The notes beneath the pieces were generated by a model, which saw nothing but the letters and a program-made list of their open reading frames with translations, had not been told where the DNA came from and ran no database searches. This document shows positions 13,343 through 25,000 of a DNA stretch of 64,000 nucleotides, in pieces (position 1 is the first letter of the stretch; every line of letters begins with the position of its first letter). The translations under genes were made by a program, and so were the position numbers. Origin of the DNA: Hoplostethus atlanticus (taxonomy: Eukaryota; Chordata; Actinopteri; Trachichthyiformes; Trachichthyidae); assembly GCA_034670405.1 (NCBI GenBank), contig JAXDDX010000195.1, forward strand, positions 40,001-104,000. Direction: 5' to 3'.

Positions 13343-15939
13343 TTTCACATTTCCTATGATTTCACTGACATGACGTGACATCACTTCCTGTGTTTCAGCT
13401 CCTCAATTCGACCCGGAGAACCTGAAGAAGACCTCTGCCTCGCCGCGATTGGACGAAATCCATGCCTATCACCGAGGCAGGCGTCAATCAGGTCAGGGTT
13501 AGTTGATTAGAATCACCAACCACATGTCACACAGATTGATAAATAGATTGATCCAGCTGCTTCACAGTCCAGTACAACCACAGGAAGTGCTTTGCTCAAG
13601 GGCACCTGGACTGGTTGCTGAGTTCATTTGTTCACCGTCCCCACCCCTGGCTGGTCCGGGGTTTCGAACCAGCGACCTCCAGGTTAGATAGATAGATAGA
13701 TAGATAGATGATAGATAGATACGTTATTGATCCCCAGGCGGAAATTCTGGGGTTGCAGCAGCATAACAGTATCACAAGAATGTACAAAATACATGGCAAG
13801 GTACGAAATACAAAATACAAAAAACGAAGGCCTAAAAAACAAAATACTAAAAAACTACTTATAAATAGCAGAGCGAATGGATGGATGGTACCAGTATACA
13901 GAGTTAAAGAATGGGAAGGGGTGACCAACCAACCAACCAGATACTAAAATATAACAAAGTCAACTTCTCTCTGGTTCAGACCAGAGGAAACCAACTGGAG
14001 GAGGACGAACCCTCAGTGCCTGAAATGTGACATACGGGTCTATTTGGTGTAAAAGCTCAGAGTAACATCTACTGAGTTCAGACAAAATGTTGAAGCTGAT
14101 TGGTCGGTCTCGTCTGACGTCATGTCTGCTCTGTTTGTCCCTCCAGAGCCACCAGAGCTGCTGATGTACACGCCAGAGAAATCTAGGAAGAGTCTTCCTC
14201 TGCTGCTGGAGGGAAACCTGCCTTATCGACGCGCCAGGAGACAGTCAGGTAGAGAGACAGGTAGACAGAGAGACAGTGAGGTAGACAGACAGTCAGGTGG
14301 ACAGAGAGACAGTCAGATGGACAGAGAGACAGATAGGTAGACAGAGAGACAGACAGGTAGACAGAGAGACAGATAGGTAGACAGAGAGACAGACAGGTAG
14401 AGAGACAGGTAGACAGAGAGACAGTGAGGTAGACAGACAGTCAGGTGGACAGAGAGACAGTCAGATGGACAGAGAGACAGATAGGTAGACAGAGAGACAG
14501 ACAGGTAGACAGAGAGACAGACAGTCAGGTAGACAGAGAGACAGACAGTCAGGTAGACCGGTAGCTCACCACCTGGATATTGATCATAGTATTAGTAAAT
14601 AAATCCACCTAGCTAACAGATCGCTTTGGGACTGATCAATTACTCATCAGGGGATCAGATTGGATCCCAAGATACCTTTACATTTTAAAACTGAAAATAC
14701 AGAGTACTATTTAAAAAAGGATATTTAGACTCGTAAACCGATGTAATGGTCACGCTTCACTCACATTGATGCAACGGAGAAACTAAATTTAAGCAGAATT
14801 TAAGTGTAATTGGATTTAAGCTGCACTCTAACATTTTAATGTGAGAATCCAAGAGCCTTATCAGTCTGGTTCATGAAGTGGGGCAGAGAAGACTGGCCCC
14901 GCCCCCTTCACTGAGCCGCTGTTGATTGGCTCCATTCACCCCAATGAAGTTTTGGAGTCGGTGGGATCACTGGAGTTTTCTCCGTGCACAGCTCTGAAAC
15001 AGCTGTTAGCTAGCTAGCGCCTCGGCTATCGCTACAGGAAGCTGAGGGTAGTGAAGTCTTAAAAATACAAACAGTTACCTCCCGCTGCCACTTGGGGGCG
15101 CCAACGACTAAATTACATAAAGTTACACAGTGCAGCTTTGAGTGCCTCTAAAGTGTTTCCTCCTCTTCCAGCTCCAGCCAAAGACATTGAAGCAGCATTC
15201 CATCCCAATGGTGAGACTGTCTCTGGATCTGTTTTAACTTGACACTGAATGTTACCCCATGTTCACACTGAGCAACTTGGTTGATGGGTCGCTCTATTCT
15301 GACCCATCATGGGCCGGGCCAGAGGCTCTCTATGTAGCAGTCTGCAGTTTTGAACAGGCAAATCATGTATTTCTGTGTTTTAAAGAATTAACACAGCTAG
15401 CTGGCAATGCTAATTAGGTAGCATGTATCAAAAATAAACAGAAAAACTAGAAAATAAAATGACGTCAGATCTTCATCGACCATCGATGGGTCAGTCGTTC
15501 TCCAAGCATTGTTTTTGAGACGTTTGTTCCTGAAGTCTTTCAGATAAGTTTTGAACGGCTAGAATCAGCTTCTGCTCCATTTTACACTTGTCAGGCTGAA
15601 CTCTGAACTATTGATCATGAAACTAAACCATATTGGTAGGGAACGTGATTGGCTGATGACCGTGAAAGGTTCAGGAGTTTCCCTGGTCGCTCTGCTCTAA
15701 AGGAAGCGACTGGACCTGCGGTGACTTGACCATCATGTTGCTCAGTGTGGACGTGGGTTTAGTTTAGGGACAGTTCTCAAAATCTGGATTCACAGTTTGA
15801 TTTGACCAAGGCGGTTAGTTAAGAGGGAAGTGGTTTCTGGGGAAAACTCGGTCCGTCATGTGGAGTCAAGAACATTTCAGGTCCATTTGACTATAAAAAC
15901 ATAAGATTGGAGCTTATTGCAGAGGGACCATGTCTGATC

Positions 15940-16004
<65 letters not shown>

Positions 16005-19000
16005 CCTCTCACCATCCCGGGAACCCAGTAGCCTTGAAGGTAAGACATTATTTCAACACTTTCCATGCTGTGTTGGCTGTCAACAGAGAGAGAGTCCTAC
16101 AACATCCACCTCTGTTTTCATTGCATCATCAGTTGTCAATCACTAACTAAAATGGTTTCGGTCCACCTGGTCCACCCGGCAGGTGGCTTAACAACAAAAC
16201 CAAAGCTTCATGGGAAATGCTTTGACATGGGAGTGAACTGGATATAGCTGGATAGGTGTGGGGGGTTGTTGAAAGAAGAGAGGACAGACAGAGCTTCTAT
16301 ACAGACTTTCAGGCGGCACCCCCCTCTGGCAGCCATGTTGGATCCTCAGCTTTGATCAGCTGATTGTGTTTCTAAACGCCTCAACAGGATTGAATCTTCA
16401 TTTCTGGGCCTATGAACAAAAAAATTAAAATCTGAAAAATGTGATTCTTGCTAACAAATCAACTGCACATACAGTATGTAAAGGTGCTAAAACAAATCCA
16501 AGCAGATTAAACTCCATCGCCACCAAACATCATGGTAATGTAGCATTTCTTTAAACGTAGCTTGAAATTGCTGAAGCCTGTTAATCAAAGGGTAACCAGT
16601 CAGAACTGTCTAACATAGATCATATGTGACAAATGACACCACACTCCCACAGCTGAACACAGGCAAATGTGTTTTACTGCAACCTTTACACTGTATGTAC
16701 TGTACGGTCCTTCAGCCAGTAGAGAGGAAAACTGTGAAACTGTTCTCTGTGCTGTAGAAACGGCCCTAGTAGTGAAAAGCATCCTGGGAAGTAAAGTAAA
16801 TGAACTAACCTTGCAGTAACTAACCTTAACTAACCCGTGTTCAGCAGGCTGGCAGTGAGGGCGAGCTGAGCCAGGCAGGCAGCAGCAGCACCCTGGCATC
16901 GTCCATCATCGAGGTGGAGGCCGACCGGACCGGACCAGGACCAACCCAGGAGCAGGAGGTGTCTACTGGGGTTCAGGGGGTGGGTGGGGTGGAGCTGGCC
17001 CGTTGAAGCAGCAGCAAATACAGCAAAGAACATTGTGACGTGCTGGTGTGATATCAATCTTGTGTTCTATCGTAGGAGGAAGAGGAGCTCAGCCCTCCCC
17101 CCACCCTCTCCATCACAGAGGAGATCCTGGAGTTCATCAACCAGAGCAGAGCTAGGGAGGGTTTGACCTCCATACACACTGATATGGTAGGACTCTACTC
17201 TACTCTACTCTACTCTACTCTACTCTACTCTACTCTACTATTCTCTACTCTACTCTACTCTACTCTACTCTATTCTTCTCTACTCTACTCTACTCTACTC
17301 TACTCTATCTTCTCTACTCTACTCTACTCTATTCCTCTCTACTCTACTCTACTGTACTCTATTCTACTCTACTCTACTCTACTCTATTCTTCTCTACTCT
17401 ACTCTACTGTACTCTATTCTACTCTACTCTTCTCTACTCTACTCTACTCTACTCTACTCTATTATTCTCTACTCTACTCTATTCTTCTCTACTCTACTCT
17501 ATTCTACTCTACTCTATTCTATTCTTCTCTACTCTACTCTACTCTATTCCTCTCTACTCTACTCTATTCTACTCTACTCTATTCTTCTCTTCTCTACTCT
17601 ACTCTACTCTACTCTATTATTCTCTACTCTACTCTACTCTACTCTATTCTACTCTACTCTACTCTATTATTCTCTACTCTATTCTACTCTACTCTACTCT
17701 ACTCTATTATTCTCTACTCTACTCTACTCTATTCTTCTCTACTCTACTCTTCTCTACTCTACTCTACTCTATTATTCTCTACTCTACTCTACTCTATTCT
17801 TCTCTACTCTACTCTACTCTACTCTACTCTATTATTCTCTACTCTACTCTACTCTACTCTATTCTTCTCTACTCTACTCTACTCTTCTCTACTCTACTCT
17901 ACTCTACTCTATTATTCTCTACTCTACTCTACTCTATTCCTCTCTACTCTACTCTACTGTACTCTATTCTTCTCTACTCTACTCTATGCTACTCTACTCT
18001 ATTCTACTCTACTCTAATATAATCTACCCTGTTCTACTCTACTACTACTCTACTTTATAAATATATATGTATCACTTTATTAGAATAGATTCCATTGAGT
18101 AAATACTGCAATGTTCTTTTTCCAGGAACAGGCCCTGGATCAGTCTAAACAGAGCCAGTCTCCATCCAACCAGACCAACTTCACCTGCCCGCTGCCCCCA
18201 GTCGCCTGCCCGCCCAGCCCAGAGCAAACACCCACAATGCAACTGGAGCAGGACGGAGCCAAGATGGACGAGGATGGCCCCCACCAAAGCCAGACCCAAG
18301 GCTTCAGAGAAGAAGAGGGAGTAGAAAATGACATATCTGAAAATAGAGTCCAAGAAATTTTAGACGAAACAATTCAAGCAGAAAAGAGAGAGGAGGTGGA
18401 CGGAGAGACACGGGGAGAAGAGATGGATAGCCAAGAGAAAAAACAGGAAGAAAGAAAGGATGAAAGAGAGAGAGAGAACATCATCACCACCCCAACACCT
18501 CTCTCTTCCACTCTCCTCCCCTCCGACCTTCATCCCCCCATCCCACCAGAGAAAGAGAGAGAGCAGGGCAACGGTTCTGACTCGCCCAGGGAGGAGGGGA
18601 CCACAGCGGCCAGCCCAGACCTCCTTCATCACCCCATCCAGAGCCCTCCGCCCCCGAAAAAAGGCTCCCACCTCACCAAGAGCGACAAGAAGATCATCGA
18701 GAAGATCAGGAGTTACTACGAGGCAGCAGCCGAGGCCGAGGAAGAGGAGGAGGAAGGAGAGGAGGAGACGGTGGCGTCAAGGAGGCGCAACAGTTTTTCG
18801 CAAATCCCCTCGGGTCTGGTGAAGGAGTCGGTGTCCCGCTTCGATGTGTGTGGACACCAGGGGGAGCCAGAGAGTGGAAGAGCTGAGTATGAAACCACAG
18901 ATAGAGAGGTAGAGCCCCCTGCCTCCACTCCTCCCGCCTCTCCCTCATCTCCACTGTCACAGAATGATGGACAGATGGATAAACCAATCAGCTCCGTGGA

Positions 19001-22000
19001 TGCAGAGGCAGCGGAACAAACCGGCCTGGTGGAGTCCACAGCCTCTGCAGCGATGCAGGGCAGGGAGAATCAAGACCAAGCAGTTCAGGATCTACTGTCG
19101 AACCCAGTTGGATCTGCTGGAGAAGAGAGTGAGATTTCAGAGAGACATGGAGAGGTCTGGACAGAGGGAATGAAGGAGGCAGAGAAGGGAGGACGGGAGG
19201 AGAGAGAGGAGGGGAAAACGAGTGCTGCTATGACTGGGGCAGAAGTGGGAAATCCACCGCTACGTACCAGAAATGAGGGAATATCCACCAAAGAGGACAA
19301 ACAGAGGGATGAAACAACCACAACCTGCCCTGGAAACCAACCTGTTCTGAACGGGAATGGACCGGACCACGCAGGCCCGGCAGAACCCAAAGGAACCCTC
19401 AAAGAACCCACAACAGCTCTGCCACCGGCGGACCAACAACAGATATTTCAGACCAAAACCCAGTCAGGCTGGACCAGAACCAAAACCAGAGACCCGGCCA
19501 ACCCCAGCGGGAACCTGGAGGGTCTTCCCAGTCAGATCAAAGTGGGCCACTGGTCCCGGCAATCTAGGATCGTCTCAGCTAACCGGGCCTTGTTTGAGGG
19601 CACTGGATCGGATTTCGCCAGCATCGGGCTTTTCGAGGTTGGCCCGGTAGTGGACGCGGCGCTGATGGAGAACTCGGAGCGGATTCTGAGTAAGGTCCAA
19701 ACCCTGGCCCGGATGTACAGCGCCAAAGCCAGCACCATGAAGGTCCCGCTGCATCAGAAACGGAGCCAAACCTGGGCCTCAGCCAGGCTGGGTGGACCGA
19801 CTCAGGACCAAACTAAAAGCCAGACACAGGTTCAGTACCAGACACAAACCCAAACGAAGTACCAGCAACACCAGAACCAATCTCAGAGCAAGACGGAAAG
19901 CATCAGACAGGCGAAGCACGACCTCCAAACTCATACACAAGCCAAATATGAAGTCCAAACTCACTCTGAGACCAAAGTTCAGAGCCAAACCGGTACACAA
20001 ACCAGGCAGCAAACCCAAACCCAAACCAAAAGCCAGACATGGAGTCAGACCAAGACTTACAGCCAGTACCACACCCAAACCACGAACCAGTACCAGACCC
20101 AAACCACGAGCCGGTACCGGTACCAGGAGGAGGAGAAGGAGGAGAGGATGATAAAGAGAGCAGAGAGCGTAACAAGCGGTAGGTCGGCTTCTTCTAAGAA
20201 ATCCACTTGTTTGTTCCAGGATCACAGAAGGATTTTGAACTCAAATCCGGATCCACATTTTAACATACCTGATGGAGGCTTTTATCCAAGTGTATACAAT
20301 TGAATTGAACCCCCAACCTCGGCAGTGTTAGTGCCTTGCTCTAGGGAATTGAACCCCCAACCCTGGCACTTAGTGAGCTACTGAACTCCGAGGTTAGACT
20401 CTAAATTCGTAACTGCAATGTTGGTGTTTTTCTTTTTCTTACTGGAATTGAAAGTTGACATGGCCCTTGAAACCTTGGAACCTGTTTTAGAAATACTTTG
20501 GTGTCCGTGGGAAAAATGAAGCATTATATTCTTCATTCCTGATTGTCAAACCTTCAGATCATCTACAGGGAAGCATGAGCGTGTTGCTGTTTGTGTTATT
20601 ACTGTAGCTTATATATCATTGTTGTCAGGTGTTGTCCTGTAGCTCCAAAATGTCTACCTTTCAGGAACCAAGAAAAACAGCCGTATTCTTAGCGAACATG
20701 TATGTTTGACTTTTGAAAGTTAGTTAGTTTTGAAAACGTCTTATAAACCCAAAGTGAGAGAATTGTCTCAACCCGGAGAGGAGCATGTCATCCTCCAGTT
20801 GAAGTTAAATTATGAGTGGCGAGGTTTTCACCCAACAGCAACAATTATGTAGAATAAATACTATCACTACTACTACTGGTGCCAAAGTATTTAGTACTCT
20901 GTGTTGTTTTCTTCCAGATTTCCAGCAGACGGCGTTAGCTCCCTGTGAACCTCTGCTGTTTGGTCATGTGTTGGTCAGAGAGCAGCTTTCCCCCGCCTGC
21001 CACCACCAGACGAACGGCTACACCCTCTCTAGGCCCCGGGACTTCATCTCCGCCCTGTCCCAGGAAAGAGGCTCTGATCTGGGCTACCGCTCCGGCGATG
21101 CATCCTCGACTTCCACCACGCCCGGGGAAAATCTCTCCACTTTGCTAAGGGATCAAGTGTCCAATCTGACCCAGGATAAGAGCTCCAACCCCGGGTACAC
21201 CTCCACCGACAACCCTCTGACTTCCACATCATCTGGTGGGGGCCTCAATGCACCACCCGAAGATCAGAGCTCCAGTCTGGGCTGTGTTTCCAGGGACAGC
21301 CCCCTGACGTCCACCATGGCCCTGGATCACGGCTCCACCCTGTTCAGGGACTACTGCTCTGCCTCACCCACAGACAGAGGCTTGAAACTGGGGTACAGCG
21401 CCACCAGCAGTCCCCTATCCTCCAGCCATTCACATACAGCTCTCCGAAGGCCAGAGGAGAGGGCAGGAGGGGAGGAGGAGGTGACTTACAATGAGGAGGT
21501 GCATTCAGATACTGAAGATAGAGAGAGAAGAGAGAGGTCAGTGGATAATATTTTGCTTCCTTTGTATTGTAAAATGTGTGTGTGTGTGTGGGCGCAGTAC
21601 AGTACACAATAAAAAGGTGGCGACAAAGCCCGATCAGTTTCTTGTTGATCTCGAGTCATTGGTCTTCAACAACCCTATCAACACCTGCAGATGTATTATG
21701 GTCATTTTATGCTACGGGGCAGTAACATCTTACTTATTGCCCCTTAATGTCCGTCTTACATACTAAGCCAGTGTCTGGTTCTCATCCTGGTCCTCTGCAG
21801 GTCAGAGCTGAATGGTGGACGTCCCTTGTACTCAATCAGAGAAGACTCAACGTCTGTGGCCATCGTCGCCCAGTCAGCAAACTGTGATGGATCACAGTGG
21901 ATGTTTTCTAGAGGGGCAACAGGAGATCGAGATGAACAGGACAAATACATGGAAGATATACAAGTTGTACAAGGACCAGAGTTTTCCACGGGGGCTAAGG

Positions 22001-25000
22001 ACAACACAGATAAGCCAACCAAAGATGTACAAGTTATAAACTCTATACAAAATATTCAAGCGGGACCTGAATACATGAGTTCCCCAGCGCCCAGACATGG
22101 AGAGGCGAACTCAGGCGAGGTGGTATCGATGGTCGTATCAACACAGACCCAGGAACCAACCGAGGACCAGGCCTCCATGGTGCCGGACCCAGACCTGGCC
22201 AGAGACGAGCCCCAGGGGGAAACACCTTACCTGGGGGAGGGAGGCGGCTCTGCTCTGGATGTATCTGGAGGTCCTAAGAAAGTCGAACCCCCAAAAGAGG
22301 AGGTGATGCCGAGTGGGACTGAGGGCGATGAGGATGATTCTTCATCGCAAACAAAGATGTCTCTTGGTGGTTCAATGATCTTTTCAGAAGAGTCACCTAA
22401 CTACGCACTTCAGCCTTCACACATGACCTTTGACCTCACACCGGCTTGTCAGACAGTCACGGAGGGGTCCAAAGCGAGAGAGGGGGTCGCATCCAGCCCT
22501 AACCCCACCCCTCCCCACCCCCCGTCTGTTGACTGTCTCCCAACATTCACCAGCCAGAGGCCTGCCGACCTTCCCACTACCACGGGCAAACGGGCCCTGT
22601 CTAACGCCTGGACTGCAACCAACACCACTCCATATGACCATAGGTATGTCTGGGGCAGATTATTGTCATAAACATAATAAGTAGTGTAATAATAATAATA
22701 CATTTTGACAAATAGCACATTGATAATGACCACTACCCACAACAACAGGACAGAAGGTGACTACTCTTGATTACAGGGTGCCTGTACGTCCTGAAAAAGT
22801 CTTGAAATGTATCTAAATTCAAGGCCTTAAATGGTCTTGAATACAGTAAAATATAGTATTTTAAGTCTTAACCTCAGTTAGAGGTCTTAAACATGTTGTT
22901 CTTTTGGTGCGTTGTTCTTCCGTTGGCAAATGAGTCCATTCATTCAGATTCTGAGTGGGGCGTCAACAGCAGTTCAGATAGGAGACACGCCCATACACAC
23001 AACCAGATAAATGCTAAATGCCCATCGGCAGGAATCTTAGCCACTCCCTGAATGCAGAAAGCTAAGTTTGGCCAAATGATACAGAGAATAAATAGGATTT
23101 TAACCTCGATTTAGAGCCTGCCTCTCTGATTGCAGCAGGCAGACTGTTCGGTGTAAAGGTATATGGTATACATGGTGCAACACGATCTGATGGAGGGTGC
23201 CATCCCATTCAGTGATTCATTTATTAGTAGAAGAACCTTAAAGTCACATCTGGTGAACTGGGAGTAGTGAGGACAGGATGGGTGATTTGTGGTCGAATGT
23301 TCGAAGCTTTTATTCTAACTGGGGATTTAAGTTGGTGAAACTCTCAGACACCCTGGATTAACTGAAGGAGACGCTTTTACAGGATGGATCCTCTTGATTT
23401 TAGAGGAATTGAATGTTATGGGGTTTTTCCAAAATGGACAGATAGCCTTTTGATCTATTTCATCCTGGTAGTTTTTGACTGCTCTTATTCTTATTCAACC
23501 TTTTTTCTATTCATCTTTCTTCCCCTGTTGGCTCTAGACAAATAGCACAATACACAATCTACTGATGCTACCGCAAAGAAAACACAGCAAGCACAAGTCG
23601 AGACAAGCAACTGGAAAATATTTAAGATCTAACTTTCAACGTGCCTTATTCCCTTGTCTGAAAATGTCTAAACCATTAGTGTAATTGTCATACCACGCTG
23701 TTAGCACTTTGGTGATGCCAAATATGTGGCACGGTGGCGCAGTGCTTGCACTGCTGCCTCACAGCAAGAAGGTCCTGGGTTCGATTCCCGCCTGGGGCGC
23801 TGTTGAGTCTGGGGTGCCCAGGTGGGTTATCTCCCGGGTGGGTTATCTCCCGGGTGGGTTGTCCCCCGGGTGGGTTGTCTCCCGGGTGGGTTGTCTCCCG
23901 GGTGGGTTATCTCCCGGGTGGGTTATCCCCCGGGTGGGTTATCTCCCGGGTGGGTTATCCCCCGGGTGGGTTGTCTCCCGGGTGGGTTGTCCCCCGGGTG
24001 GGTTATCTCCCGGGCCTTTCTGTGTGGAGTTTGCATGTTCTCCCCTGTGCTCACGTGGGTCTCCTCCTATAAAGAACCCCATCTAAAAACATGCAACATC
24101 CTGTCCTGTCCCTGACGAAGACGGCGACGTACACCTGGGATTGGTCTCCGGGCGCTGGTGTTGGAGGCTGCCCACTGCTCCCTGGCTGTCCCTGGAGGAA
24201 GGTCGGCGGGGTTAAAAGCAGTATTCATTCAACTCGGACACTCTACCCTGCATGTGTGTGTGTGTTGGTGCATGTTTGTGCATGCACCACCGATGTTGTA
24301 AATAAAGTCGAATCTTAATCTCTTACCCACAACCGCACTGTTCTCTGGTATTTTGCTGAGGGAAAGTCCTCCTGGTGGAGCTGGCCTCCAGCCACGTTCT
24401 GGGCCAGGTAGTACAGTAGTTTCCTAATCCATTCCTGTCTGGGTGGGATAAAATCAGGTTCAAGATTTTAACGTTCCCAATGGAAAATTGGCTGGTGGGA
24501 AACTATATATATACTACATATATATATATATATACTATATTTAAAGATGAACAACCCCAAGTTAAGGAAGTGAGCATTCATACTACATTATTCATTCAGT
24601 TATCCTCCTCTTTTCTCTCTCTGCTTTTGTTCTGATCGTTTCCTATAACATCTTTGTCCTGAGTCACCGAGGCGTTCAGTCAGGAGCCTTCTTGCCTTCT
24701 TGGCAGCCGCCATTATTATTCTACATCAACTGTGTGTCATAATGTGATTGTGTATCCGCCTGACTTAGTTGTACCGTAACGTCCTTTGATGCTTGATCGT
24801 AATAAAGGGCTGTAAAATAAACTTGACTTCCTCTCCATCCGTCCCCCCTCTTCCTTTCATTTGCCTTTTCTTTTCTCTGCCTTTACCTTTCTCTCTCTCT
24901 CAGCTCCAGAGAACCAGACCACAGGGACCCAGGATCCCTCACCGCCCTGCCCAGCTTCTGCCTCTCCTCAGGTGGGCTCTGTTCCTCCAGGCCCTCCTTG

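Larger units (their letters stand above)
22644..24903. other. plekhg2 last intron
   Basis: It holds an element end at about 22775 (cagggtgcctgtacgtcctg, followed by cttgaa/cttaaa direct repeats), a SINE, and an AT-rich stretch at 24500-24540. No exon seen. Confidence 0.55.

Noticed and set aside
17163-18017. 284-codon open frame of LYSTL repeats as a gene
   Set aside because: It is a pentanucleotide repeat with no stop in this frame; only the first eight or so codons are plekhg2 exon.
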